Shown: one piece after another, positions 1-7,453 of the stretch
How positions within the stretch are numbered: the first letter of the stretch is position 1
Layout: each line of letters begins with the position of its first letter
NCBI GenBank assembly: GCA_910584285.1
Contig: CAJTYK010000022.1
Coordinates: forward strand, 1 to 33,181
DNA from: an uncultured Oscillospiraceae bacterium
GTDB lineage: Bacteria; Bacillota; Clostridia; Oscillospirales; Oscillospiraceae
DNA: 33,181 nt
Direction of reading: 5' to 3'
Program-made: the position numbers and the translations under genes
The notes under the pieces: model-generated
What the model was told of the DNA's origin: nothing
The model's database searches: none
Seen by the model: the letters and a program-made list of their open reading frames with translations, nothing else

Positions 1-1316
1 AGAGCAAGCGGTTTACCAGCAGCTGGGGCTTTGTGCTGGCGGCGGTGGGCTCCGCTGTGGGCATGGCCAATGTGTGGGGCTTCCCGGCCAAGATGGGCAG
101 CTATGGTGGTAGCGCCTTCCTCATCGCGTACCTGGTGTTTATCGCGCTGTTTGGATCGGTGGGGCTGGCGGCGGAGTACGCCGTGGGCCGCCGGGCCCGC
201 ACGGGCACGCTGGGGGCCTACCGGATGGCCTGGGCCGCCCGGAAGCCCGCCCTGGGCAAGGCGGGGGGTGCGCTGGGCTGGCTGCCCCTGGCGGGCTCCA
301 TGTGTATCGCCATCGGCTATGCGGTGATCGTGGCCTATGTGCTGAAGGCCCTGGTGAACTCCCTGGACGGCACGTTGATGACGGCGGACACCGCCGTGTG
401 GTTCGATTCCTTCGCCCTGTCCGGCTACTCCGTGATTCCCCTCCACGTGATTGTGGTGGCGGGGACGCTGCTCACCCTGCTGCTGGGCGCTCACAGTATC
501 GAGCGCACCAACAAGATCATGATGCCCCTGTTTTTCCTGATCTTTGTGGTGCTGGCGGTGCGGGTGGCCTTTCTGCCCGGCGCGGCGGAGGGCTACCGCT
601 ATATGTTCTCTCCCCGGTGGGAGGAGCTGCTGGATCCCATGGTGTGGGTATGGGCCATGGGCCAGGCGTTTTTTTCCCTGTCCATCACGGGCAGCGGCAT
701 GATCGTCTACGGCGCCTATCTGGACAGCGGGGAGGACGTGGCCGCCCTGGCCCGGCGCACGGCGCTGTTCGACACCATCGCCGCCTTGGTGGCCGCCCTG
801 GTGATCATCCCCGCCTGCTTTGCCTACGGGCTGGACGTGGGGGCAGGGCCGTCCCTGCTGTTCGTCACCTTGCCCCGGATTTTGCAGGATATTCCCCTGG
901 GACGGCTGTTCGCGGTGATCCTGTACGCCGCCATGATCTTTGCCGGGGTGAGCTCCTTGCAAAATATGTTCGAGGCGGTGGGCGAGTCCCTCCTTCACCG
1001 CTTTCCCAAGCTGGGGCGGAAGGCGGTGCTGGCCCTGCTGTGTGTGGTGTGCCTGGGGGTGGGGCTGAACATGGAGCAGCTCCCCCAGTGGGGGCCGTGG
1101 ATGGACGTGGTGTCCATCTATATCATCCCCATCGGGGCCACGCTGGGGGCGGTGTCCTGGTTCTGGATCCTCCCCCGGGAGGCCCTGCTGGACGAGGCGG
1201 GCCGGGGGGCGAAAAAGGCCCCGGGCTCCCTGTGGTACGCCTTGGGGCGGTACGTGTACGTGCCCTGCGCCATCGTGCTGTGCTGTGTGGCGCTGTTCCT
1301 GAAGGTGGCGTTCTAA
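1..1316 (+). CDS. Sodium:neurotransmitter symporter family transporter (5' partial)
   Basis: Membrane symporter of the SNF/NSS family (TC 2.A.22), which couples sodium entry to uptake of amino acids or related solutes; the substrate cannot be read. The frame is open to the window edge and already carries the family's N-terminal signature (SWGFVLAAVGSAVGMANVWGFP), so the true start lies just upstream. The GTG at 33 falls inside the first membrane helix and is not a credible start. About 438 residues are visible, near full length (usual 430-500), with roughly 11 hydrophobic segments. The helix 6 region (FFSLSITGSGMIVYGAYL) fits the unwound, sodium-binding helix of the family. It converges on a second family member and shares a terminator with it. 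The family call is firm; substrate unknown. Confidence 0.9.
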   Translation, partial: SKRFTSSWGFVLAAVGSAVGMANVWGFPAKMGSYGGSAFLIAYLVFIALFGSVGLAAEYAVGRRARTGTLGAYRMAWAARKPALGKAGGALGWLPLAGSMCIAIGYAVIVAYVLKALVNSLDGTLMTADTAVWFDSFALSGYSVIPLHVIVVAGTLLTLLLGAHSIERTNKIMMPLFFLIFVVLAVRVAFLPGAAEGYRYMFSPRWEELLDPMVWVWAMGQAFFSLSITGSGMIVYGAYLDSGEDVAALARRTALFDTIAALVAALVIIPACFAYGLDVGAGPSLLFVTLPRILQDIPLGRLFAVILYAAMIFAGVSSLQNMFEAVGESLLHRFPKLGRKAVLALLCVVCLGVGLNMEQLPQWGPWMDVVSIYIIPIGATLGAVSWFWILPREALLDEAGRGAKKAPGSLWYALGRYVYVPCAIVLCCVALFLKVAF

Positions 1317-1322
1317 AAAACG

Positions 1323-1360
1323 AAAAGCTCCCCCGTCCGGCCGGACGGAGGAGCTTTTTT
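1323..1360. terminator. Bidirectional intrinsic terminator between convergent transporters
   Basis: A nearly perfect hairpin starts with AAAAGCTC (1323-1330) and closes with GAGCTTTT (1351-1358). One C/A mismatch interrupts a stem of about 17 pairs around a GGCC turn. A T6 run follows on the plus strand and the A-run gives a U-tract on the minus strand, so it can end both converging transcripts. Confidence 0.9.
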
Positions 1361-2712
1361 CACGGCAGCAGGCCCTGAATCAGAATCACCAGCACCAGGA
1401 CGGGCAGCACGAACTGGAACACGGGCTTCAGCCCCCGGGGCATCTTGATCCCCTTCCCGGCGTTGGCCTCGGCCAGGTACTTGTCCCAGCCCCAGCCCCA
1501 TTTGGTGACGCAGAACAGCAGGTACACCAGGGAGCCCAGGGGCAGCAGCAGGTTGGATACCAGGAAGTCCTCAAAATCCAGCACGTCCCGGCCCAGGATG
1601 CGCACCCCGCTCCACAGGTTGTTGCCCAGCACGCAGGGCATACTGGCCAGGAGGATGAACACACAGTTGATGACAGCAGCCTTTTTCCGGCTCCAGCCGA
1701 AATTGTCGATGGCGTTGGCCTGGAGGTTCTCAAATACGGCAATCACCGTGGAGAAGCTGGCAAAGCTCATGAACAGGAAGAACAGCGCCCCCCACAGCCG
1801 CCCCCCGGCCATACCCAAGAATACCTTGGGCAGGGTGTAGAAGATGAGGGACGGCCCCGCGTCCGGTTCCACCCCGAAGGAGAAGCAGGCGGGGAAGATG
1901 ATGAGGCCCGCCGTCAGCGCCACAAAGGTGTCCAGCGAGCAGATGCGCACCGCCTCGCTGGTGAGGGTATGATCCCGCTTCATGTAGCTGCCGAACACCT
2001 CCATGGCGGCGATGCCCAGGCTGAGGGTGAAGAACGCCTGGTTCATGGCGGCGGTGATCACGTTGCCTATCCCGGCGTCCATGGATCGGCCCAGGTCGGG
2101 CAGGAGGTAGAATTTCACGCCCTCCAGCCCCCCGGGCAAGGTGAGAGAGTGGACGGCCAGCACCGCGATGAGGGCCAGCAGGCCCAGCATCATCCACTTG
2201 GTGATCCGCTCCAGCCCGCTTTGGAGCTTGAAGCTGCACACCAGGAAGCCCGCCAGCACCGTAATGGCCATCCAGGCGGTCATCTCGCCGGGGCTGGCCC
2301 GCATGGCGTCAAACACGCCGTTTACCGCCGCGCCCTCCAGAGTGTCGAACACTCCGCCGGCGAATTTGAAGAAGTAGCCCAGCATCCAGCCGGACACGGT
2401 GGTGTAGTACATCATCAGCAGACAGCAGCCCGCCACGCAGAACCAGCCGTGGAGGTGCCAGCGGCTCCCGGCGGGCTCCAGAGCCCGGTAGCCCGCCACG
2501 GCGCTTTTGCGGCTGGCCCGGCCCACCGCCAGCTCCATAGTGAGCACCGGCACCCCCATGAGCACCAGGAACAGCAGGTAGAACAGCACGAACACCCCGC
2601 CGCCGTTCTGCCCGGTGACGTAGGGAAATTTCCATACGTTGCCGATGCCCACCGCGCACCCGGCGCTCACCAGCAGGAAGCCCAGCCGGGACTGAAAATG
2701 CTCCCGATCCAT
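1360..2712 (-). CDS. Sodium:neurotransmitter symporter family transporter
   Basis: Second SNF/NSS family sodium-coupled symporter, 450 residues, with the N-terminal signature SRLGFLLVSAGCAVGIGNVWKFPY at residues 9-32 and about 11 membrane spans. The frame extends upstream to 2775, but the ATG at 2712 is chosen. The promoter (-35 at 2770-2775, -10 at 2747-2752) lies over the extended part, so transcription cannot include it, and the protein then begins at the usual family N-terminus (MDREHFQSRLGF). A purine-rich GAGAGGA sequence sits upstream as a ribosome site. The two transporters differ clearly in sequence, so this is not a recent duplication. Bacterial members include the amino-acid transporters MhsT and LeuT; substrate here unknown. 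Confidence 0.92.
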   Translation of the reverse strand: MDREHFQSRLGFLLVSAGCAVGIGNVWKFPYVTGQNGGGVFVLFYLLFLVLMGVPVLTMELAVGRASRKSAVAGYRALEPAGSRWHLHGWFCVAGCCLLMMYYTTVSGWMLGYFFKFAGGVFDTLEGAAVNGVFDAMRASPGEMTAWMAITVLAGFLVCSFKLQSGLERITKWMMLGLLALIAVLAVHSLTLPGGLEGVKFYLLPDLGRSMDAGIGNVITAAMNQAFFTLSLGIAAMEVFGSYMKRDHTLTSEAVRICSLDTFVALTAGLIIFPACFSFGVEPDAGPSLIFYTLPKVFLGMAGGRLWGALFFLFMSFASFSTVIAVFENLQANAIDNFGWSRKKAAVINCVFILLASMPCVLGNNLWSGVRILGRDVLDFEDFLVSNLLLPLGSLVYLLFCVTKWGWGWDKYLAEANAGKGIKMPRGLKPVFQFVLPVLVLVILIQGLLP

Positions 2713-2746
2713 AAAAACAGTCCTCTCTCTTTGGAATGTGGTTCCC

Positions 2747-2775
2747 ATCATACCCAAACACAGGCAAAATGTCAA
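2747..2775 (-). promoter_or_regulatory. Sigma-A promoter of the minus-strand SNF transporter
   Basis: On the minus strand TTGACA (2775-2770), a 17-base spacer and TATGAT (2752-2747). The start site would be near 2740, about 28 bases before the ATG at 2712. It decides the start codon of this gene. Confidence 0.85.
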
Positions 2776-2806
2776 GGTTTTGGGACGGCCTTTTCCCCGG
2801 GCGTCA

Positions 2807-4345
2807 CTATCCGTACCAGGGGGTCAGCCCATCCTTAGTGAACTCCAGCACCCGGGTGCACACCTGCTCCAGATACAGCCGGTCGTGGGACACGCTGACG
2901 ATGGCCCCTGGGAACTGGGCCAGTACCCCCCGGATCACCGGGGCGGACAGAGGGGAGAAGTTGCGGGTGGGCTCGTCCAGCACCAGCACGTTGGCCCCGT
3001 TCAGCACCATGGACAGGAACAGCAGCTTGGCCCGCTGCCCGCCGGACAGAGCCGCCGCAGGGTGCTCCATCTCCTCCGCCTTGTATTTCATGCTGCCCAG
3101 CAGGGTGCGGGCCCGGGTGATGTCGTCCTTATGCCCGGAGGGGGCCAGCAGCTCTACCGGCGTCCTGTCCCCCAGCAGCAGCTCGTTGTAGTTCTGAGGC
3201 ATATAGGCTGCCCGAATATCGGCGCGGGGCAACAGCTCCTCCGCCGCCAGCTTCAGCAGGGTGGACTTGCCCGCGCCGTTGGCCCCCACGATGCCGATGT
3301 GCTCGGGGCCATCCACCCACAGCCGCACGTTTTGGGCCAGCAGCCGATCCCCGGCCCGTAACTCGGGCAGATCCAGCCGCAGCACTGTCTTGCCTGCCGG
3401 CAGGGCGGCTCTGTCCGCGTCAAAGGCGGTGAGGATGGCCTCCTCCCACTCGGGCAGGGCGGTCATGTCCTCCCGCTCACGCTCAAACCGGCGGCCCATG
3501 GACAGCACCGTGTGCATTTTCTTTTTCAGCAGCCGCCCCTTGCCCGGGTTCTGCCGGGACACGGTGTTGAGCTGGTGATCCACCGAGTCCCGGATCTGCC
3601 GGTATTTTTCCATTTTTGCGGCGTATTCCGCCCGTTCCTTGCGGGCGGTCTGCTCCTGGTGGGCGAAGCCCGCCGCCCGTTGCTCCACATACTGGGCATA
3701 TCCCATCCGAGCCACTGTGCACCGGGGGGCGGTGCGCCGCCGCAGCCGCTCCAGGTGGATAATCAGATTAGCAGTGCGCTCCAACAACGGCTCGTCGTGG
3801 GAAATGTACAGTACTGGAACTTTACAGTTTAAAAGGAACTGCTCCAGCCACTTTAGGGTAGCCACGTCCAGATCGTTGGACGGTTCGTCCAGCAGCAGCA
3901 CGTCCGGATCATCCAGCGTCAGCAGGGCCAGCCGCAGCTTTACCCGCTCGCCGCCGGACAGGGTGGACATGGGGCGGTCGTCCCAGAACAGGGAGGTGTC
4001 CAGTCCCACCTGGCGGGCAGCCCGATCCAGCGCCCCGGGATCCGCCGGATCAAAGGTGGGGGCCCTCTGGCAGAATTCCCACACAGGGAGGGCCAGCTCG
4101 TCGGGGGACAGCTCCTGGGCCAAATAACCCTTGCGGAGGCCCTGATCCACGATCTCACCTGTCCACTCGGCATAGGGCTCCAGGTCGGCGGGATCGTACA
4201 GCAGCCGCAGCAGGGTGGACTTGCCGTTGCCCTCCTCGCCGATGACGGCGGCCCGGTCGCCGGGGGAGAGGGTGAAGGACAGCCCCTCGATCAGGGTGGT
4301 GAGATCCTTTTTATGGGTGACGGTGAGGTGTTTCACCTGGTACAT
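2807..4345 (-). CDS. ABC-F family ATPase (ribosome-protection type, probable antibiotic resistance)
   Basis: Soluble twin ABC ATPase with no membrane domain, 512 residues. ABC-F proteins bind the ribosomal E site and many displace antibiotics. Domain 1: Walker A GEEGNGKST (36-44), signature LSGGE (129-133), Walker B LLLDEP (150-155) followed by SNDLD. A charged linker rich in K, R and E follows (about 255-330). Domain 2: Walker A GANGAGKST (354-362), LSGGQ (433-437), Walker B LVLDEP (454-459). After this the usual TN(H/D)LD is replaced by TRNFSPLS. The frame runs on to 4513, but the ATG at 4345 is preferred because AAAGGA lies about 8 bases upstream; the ATG at 4351 is too close to it, and the extension covers a terminator hairpin. 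The attenuated leader supports an antibiotic-responsive role. Which drug is unknown. Confidence 0.9.
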   Translation of the reverse strand: MYQVKHLTVTHKKDLTTLIEGLSFTLSPGDRAAVIGEEGNGKSTLLRLLYDPADLEPYAEWTGEIVDQGLRKGYLAQELSPDELALPVWEFCQRAPTFDPADPGALDRAARQVGLDTSLFWDDRPMSTLSGGERVKLRLALLTLDDPDVLLLDEPSNDLDVATLKWLEQFLLNCKVPVLYISHDEPLLERTANLIIHLERLRRRTAPRCTVARMGYAQYVEQRAAGFAHQEQTARKERAEYAAKMEKYRQIRDSVDHQLNTVSRQNPGKGRLLKKKMHTVLSMGRRFEREREDMTALPEWEEAILTAFDADRAALPAGKTVLRLDLPELRAGDRLLAQNVRLWVDGPEHIGIVGANGAGKSTLLKLAAEELLPRADIRAAYMPQNYNELLLGDRTPVELLAPSGHKDDITRARTLLGSMKYKAEEMEHPAAALSGGQRAKLLFLSMVLNGANVLVLDEPTRNFSPLSAPVIRGVLAQFPGAIVSVSHDRLYLEQVCTRVLEFTKDGLTPWYG

Positions 4346-4365
4346 ATGCATCTTCCTTTCCGCGC

Positions 4366-4398
4366 AAAAAATCCGCCTTCCACAGCGGGAAGGCGGAT
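4366..4398 (-). terminator. Leader terminator (attenuator) of the ABC-F gene
   Basis: On the minus strand, ATCCGCCTTCC (4398-4388) and GGAAGGCGGAT (4381-4371) form an 11-pair perfect stem with a 6-base loop, followed directly by a run of T to 4366. It sits between the leader promoter and the ribosome site of the ABC-F gene, so it would stop transcription before the gene unless prevented. AGGGCGG at 4465-4459 can pair with CCGCCTT at 4396-4390 (one G:U), a candidate antiterminator. The hairpin is seen; its regulation is inferred. Confidence 0.85.
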
Positions 4399-4483
4399 CA
4401 CATGACAAAAAGGCAGGGACATCGTGTGTCTTGGACACAAAGCCCCCGGTCAAGCAAGCCGCCCTTCTCGCCATGAAAAATTC

Positions 4484-4502
4484 GATCCATGAGACATGGA
4501 TC
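4484..4502 (-). promoter_or_regulatory. Leader hairpin upstream of the ABC-F gene
   Basis: On the minus strand GATCCATG-TCT-CATGGATC forms a perfect 8-pair stem with a 3-base loop, followed by GAATTTTT. It may be a pause hairpin or a weak first terminator downstream of the leader peptide. A smaller stem, TGTGTC-CAA-GACACA, lies at 4439-4425. Confidence 0.5.
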
Positions 4503-4533
4503 CAACTTACCAAATCACAGCTTGAAGTTCAAC

Positions 4534-4548
4534 TCACTTGTTGCGCAT
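4534..4548 (-). CDS. Four-residue leader peptide MRNK upstream of the ABC-F gene
   Basis: ATG CGC AAC AAG TGA on the minus strand encodes Met-Arg-Asn-Lys. It has its own ribosome site, AAGGG at 4560-4556, seven bases before the ATG, and lies about 23 bases after the predicted transcription start. Leader peptides this short, placed ahead of a terminator hairpin, are known for resistance genes controlled by ribosome stalling (for example other ABC-F and erm leaders). I infer that a drug-stalled ribosome here would favour readthrough of the terminator at 4366-4398. The reading frame and ribosome site are seen; that it is translated is not. Confidence 0.55.
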   Translation of the reverse strand: MRNK

Positions 4549-4577
4549 CTTTTCACCCTTTTCTGGTTGATGAGGAC

Positions 4578-4606
4578 AGTATACCACAGGGAAGGAGGTC
4601 TGTCAA
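4578..4606 (-). promoter_or_regulatory. Sigma-A promoter of the ABC-F leader
   Basis: Minus strand TTGACA (4606-4601), 17-base spacer, TATACT (4583-4578). The -35 overlaps the last codons of the marR-like gene. It starts a leader of about 225 bases before the ABC-F start codon. Confidence 0.85.
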
Positions 4607-5040
4607 CCGTCCCCCTCCCGCTCCCGCCCGCAGTTCTCCTCCAGCCGCTCCAGGAGGGCGGCCAACTGGCCCCAGTCCTCCGGGGAGACACCCCGGGAGA
4701 GCTGCCGCTGGAATTCCAGGTGGGCTTGCTCAATGATCCGAAGCATCTCCTCGCCCCCCTGGGTGAGAAAGAGCCGGTACTGCCGGCGGTCAACGGGATC
4801 CTGCTCCCGGCGGAGGTGACCCAGCTCCTCCAGCCGCCGGGCCCCCCGGGCCACGCTGGCCTTGTCCAGGGCGAAGAAGGCCACCACGTCCTCTTGGCTT
4901 GCCCCGGGGTGGCGGCCCGTGTACAGAACGATGAGGTGCATGACCCCCACATACCCATGGGGGATGAGAACGGTACGGCGCAGGGCTTTGATCCGCTGAC
5001 GGTTGATCCGCAGCAAGCTGGACAGTACGGGATCCGTCAT
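4603..5040 (-). CDS. MarR family transcriptional regulator
   Basis: Winged helix-turn-helix regulator of 145 residues, the usual MarR length. The recognition region runs from ASQEDVVAFFALDKASVARGARRLEELG (about 47-74) into a wing with DPVDRRQYRLFLTQ, the typical DxRxxxxxLT pattern. MarR proteins are dimers that usually repress a neighbouring exporter and release DNA on binding small ligands. The ATG overlaps the stop of the MATE gene (ATGA, 5037-5040), so the pair is translationally coupled and probably autoregulated. The likely operator is the palindrome at the promoter of the operon (6528-6540). The family is clear; the ligand is unknown. Confidence 0.92.
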   Translation of the reverse strand: MTDPVLSSLLRINRQRIKALRRTVLIPHGYVGVMHLIVLYTGRHPGASQEDVVAFFALDKASVARGARRLEELGHLRREQDPVDRRQYRLFLTQGGEEMLRIIEQAHLEFQRQLSRGVSPEDWGQLAALLERLEENCGREREGDG

Positions 5041-6455
5041 GCCGCCTCACCTCCGGAGGGGGTGGAGGACTCCAGAGCCTGGGCGTCGGCGGCGGCCTGG
5101 ATTCGGGCCTTTACCCGGCGGATCAGGGGCACTGCCAGAAACAGGGTGAGCACGTCCGCTACCGCCTGGACGGCGGCCACGCCGTTGGCCCCCCACAGCC
5201 AGGCCATAGGGTAGACGATGGGCAGGAAACAGGTGCCCTGCCGGGAGGTGGACAGCAGCAGCGCCCCCCGGGCGTTGCCCAGCCCCGCGCAGAACATATT
5301 GACCACCGCCACCCAGCCATGTATGGGCAGCACCAGGCACTGTAGCCGGATGCACAGCGCCCCCACGGCCAGCATCTCGGCGGACTGATCGGACTTGGCA
5401 AACAGGCCGATGAGGGGATCCGCCAGCGCCGCCAGGGTCAGCCCCATGGCCAGCGCCCCCAGGATGGCGGCCCGGGAGGCAAAGCGATAGCTCTCCTTCA
5501 CCCGGTCGTACCGTTTGGCCCCCCAGTTGAATCCGGCCACCGGCTGGAATCCGGTGCCGAAGCCCAGGATCACCCCAAAGGGGAACATCATCACCTTGGT
5601 GGACACCCCCACCCCCGCCAGCACCGCGTCGGAGATCTGCCCCGCGATGTTGTTGAGCACGATGGCGGACACCACCGCCAGCCCCGAGCGGAACATAGAG
5701 GAGGAGCCCACGGTGAATACCTGGGTCACAATGTCCCGGGCGGGCCGGAAGTGCCGGATGGACAGGCGGAGGACGCTGCGCCGGGTGAGATAGGGGAACA
5801 CCAGGATGGCAAAACTCACCAGCTTGGAGAGAGCAGTGGCCAGGGAGGCGCCTGCCACACCCATATTCAGGTTGAAGATGAAGATGGGATCCAGAAAGCA
5901 GTTCAAAATGCCGCCGAAGCCCATGCCCACCATGGATAGCATGGCGCTGCCCTCCGCCCGGAGGCACTGGTTCATCACAAAGTTGGCAGCCATGAAGGGG
6001 GCCACCAGCACCACGTAGGTGGCATACTCCACGGCGAACTGCTCGCAGGTGTCGGTGGCCCCCAGCAGCCGCACCATGGGGTGCATAAAGCTCACCCCCA
6101 GGAGGGTGACCACCCCGCCGAAGATCATGGCGGTGAAGAAGGCGGTGGACTGCACCTGGTTGGCCTTGTCCTTATCCCGGGCCCCCAGCAGCCGGGAGAT
6201 ATAGCTGGCCGCCCCCACCGCCAGCATGGAGCCGGCCATCATGATGATCTGATCCAGGGATGCGTTGACGCTGATGGCGGCCTGGGCGCTCTCGCCCAGA
6301 TCGCTGACAAAATAGGTGTCTGCCAGATTGTAGATGGACGTGATCAGAAAGGAGATGATGGAGGGCAAGGCCATCCTGGTGATCACCCGGGGGAGGGAGC
6401 CCCGGAGCATCATGTCCTCCCGCTGCTGCTGTCGTTCGTTGTCTGTGTCTGCCAT
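5037..6455 (-). CDS. MATE family multidrug efflux transporter
   Basis: Inner-membrane exporter of 472 residues, close to the usual 440-470, with about 12 hydrophobic spans in two MatE repeats. It has family features: PSIISFLITSIYNLADTYFVS near residues 31-51 and the equivalent second-half segment with GFGTGFQPVAGFNWGAKRYDRV. It resembles the MepA-like branch, which uses an ion gradient to expel cationic drugs. The ATG at 6455 follows a GGAGG ribosome site about 10 bases upstream. It is the first gene of an operon with the marR-like gene, from a strong promoter at 6509-6537. Drug range cannot be told from sequence. Confidence 0.93.
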   Translation of the reverse strand: MADTDNERQQQREDMMLRGSLPRVITRMALPSIISFLITSIYNLADTYFVSDLGESAQAAISVNASLDQIIMMAGSMLAVGAASYISRLLGARDKDKANQVQSTAFFTAMIFGGVVTLLGVSFMHPMVRLLGATDTCEQFAVEYATYVVLVAPFMAANFVMNQCLRAEGSAMLSMVGMGFGGILNCFLDPIFIFNLNMGVAGASLATALSKLVSFAILVFPYLTRRSVLRLSIRHFRPARDIVTQVFTVGSSSMFRSGLAVVSAIVLNNIAGQISDAVLAGVGVSTKVMMFPFGVILGFGTGFQPVAGFNWGAKRYDRVKESYRFASRAAILGALAMGLTLAALADPLIGLFAKSDQSAEMLAVGALCIRLQCLVLPIHGWVAVVNMFCAGLGNARGALLLSTSRQGTCFLPIVYPMAWLWGANGVAAVQAVADVLTLFLAVPLIRRVKARIQAAADAQALESSTPSGGEAA

Positions 6456-6476
6456 GGAAAGGAAGCCTCCGTTTTC

Positions 6477-6501
6477 GTTTCATCTGTAACTGTTTCATCT
6501 G
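6477..6501 (-). repeat. 10-base direct repeat in the MATE leader
   Basis: GTTTCATCTG occurs at 6477-6486 and again at 6492-6501 (minus strand CAGATGAAAC), 15 bases from start to start, just downstream of the -10 box. It could be a second regulator site or chance; only the repetition is seen. Confidence 0.5.
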
Positions 6502-6508
6502 ACACCAT

Positions 6509-6540
6509 ATGATACCCTCAAATTCTGCCCTTGTCAAGGG
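6509..6540 (-). promoter_or_regulatory. Promoter and palindromic operator of the MATE-marR operon
   Basis: Minus strand TTGACA (6537-6532), 17-base spacer, TATCAT (6514-6509). The -35 lies inside the perfect inverted repeat CCCTTG-A-CAAGGG (6528-6540). A palindrome over the -35 of an operon carrying its own MarR gene is the usual form of autorepression. Operator identity is inferred. Confidence 0.75.
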
Positions 6541-6551
6541 ACGAAACAAGT

Positions 6552-6575
6552 GGGCCGGATCCACAGATCCGGCCC
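6552..6575 (-). terminator. Hairpin terminator after cutC
   Basis: GGGCCGGATC (6552-6561) and GATCCGGCCC (6566-6575) form a perfect 10-pair stem with loop CACA. On the minus strand it is followed by ACTTGTTTC, a weak U-tract. It lies 13 bases after the cutC stop and before the MATE promoter. Confidence 0.65.
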
Positions 6576-6588
6576 CAGCATAACAAGG

Positions 6589-7341
6589 TTATTCGGTCAA
6601 ACGGGACACCATCCCGCCGATGTAGCTGCTGTCGATGACCTTGAAGCGATCCTCCGGCGGGTAGAGGCAGCCGCCGTAGAAGATGGCCCGGTTGTTGCGC
6701 ACCGAGGGGTCGGTCAGCTCCCGGTGGGCGGCCAGGTGGATCTGATTACAGCCGGTCTCGGCGATAATCCGATCCATGTTCCGGGCGGTGATTCCCGCCC
6801 CGGGGAGGATCTCAATGTGCCCCGCGGCGTAGGTAATCATGTCCCGCACGGTGTCCGTACCCAGGGACACGTCCGGCTCCTGTCCACTGGTGAGCACCCG
6901 GGTGATACCCAGGGCGATGAGCTGATCCAGCGCCGAGCGCCAGTCGGGCACCACGTCGATGGCCCGGTGGAACACCGACTCCTTCCCGGCGCCCCAAGTC
7001 AGCTCCGCCAGTACTTTGGTGCGCTCCACATCCAATGTGCCGTCCTCGTGGAGGAAGCCGAACACCAGCCCGTCTGCCCCGTGGGCCAGCAGCAGCTTGG
7101 CGTCCTCCACCGCCGTGGCGAACTCCGCGTCCGTGTAGCAGAAGCCCCCCTCCCGGGGGCGCACCATGGCCATAATTTTCATCCCCGTCTCCCGCTTGGC
7201 CACAATCAGCTCCCCCAGGGTGGGGGTGAGCCCCCCGTGGAACAGATCGCTGTTCAGCTCCGCCCGATCCGCCCCCGCCTTGTGGGCCTCGATCACATCG
7301 TCCGCGCTTCCGCAGCAGACCTCCAGCAATACCCGGCTCAT
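6589..7341 (-). CDS. cutC: CutC family protein
   Basis: TIM-barrel protein of the CutC family, 250 residues, typical length. Family motifs are visible: LLEVCCGSADDVIEAHKAGADRAEL near the N-terminus, then MVRPREGGFCYTDAE, GADGLVFGF, FHRAIDV, LTSG and the glycine-rich GAGIT. CutC was named for copper tolerance in E. coli, but its biochemical role is still uncertain. The start at 7341 is preferred over the GTG at 7350 because AGGAGG at 7350-7355 overlaps that GTG and lies eight bases before the ATG. It is transcribed alone from its own promoter, divergently from the transglutaminase-like gene, and ends at a hairpin. Confidence 0.92.
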   Translation of the reverse strand: MSRVLLEVCCGSADDVIEAHKAGADRAELNSDLFHGGLTPTLGELIVAKRETGMKIMAMVRPREGGFCYTDAEFATAVEDAKLLLAHGADGLVFGFLHEDGTLDVERTKVLAELTWGAGKESVFHRAIDVVPDWRSALDQLIALGITRVLTSGQEPDVSLGTDTVRDMITYAAGHIEILPGAGITARNMDRIIAETGCNQIHLAAHRELTDPSVRNNRAIFYGGCLYPPEDRFKVIDSSYIGGMVSRLTE

Positions 7342-7370
7342 ATGCCGCACCTCCTGATGTTGTTGCGCCC

Positions 7371-7400
7371 ATTATACCGGCTGCCCGCCGGGTCTGTCAA
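7371..7400 (-). promoter_or_regulatory. Sigma-A promoter of cutC
   Basis: Minus strand TTGACA (7400-7395), 18-base spacer, TATAAT (7376-7371), a consensus match. It lies four bases from the -35 of the divergent promoter. Confidence 0.85.
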
Positions 7401-7403
7401 GGC

Positions 7404-7432
7404 TTGCCAGGGGGCGGCTTCCCCGGTATAAT
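7404..7432 (+). promoter_or_regulatory. Sigma-A promoter of the transglutaminase-like gene
   Basis: TTGCCA (7404-7409), 17-base spacer, TATAAT (7427-7432), 21 bases before the ATG at 7454, so the transcript leader is very short. Confidence 0.8.
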
Positions 7433-7453
7433 AGGGGAAAAGGAGGTGGGATC

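Noticed and set aside
1969..2838. 289-residue open frame on the plus strand opposite the SNF transporter
   Set aside because: Rich in H, Q, G and A, typical of a shadow of a membrane-protein gene, with no promoter or ribosome site.
4346..4513. N-terminal extension of the ABC-F frame to 4513
   Set aside because: It runs through the terminator hairpin and leader; the encoded residues do not look like protein of this family, and the ribosome site fits the ATG at 4345.
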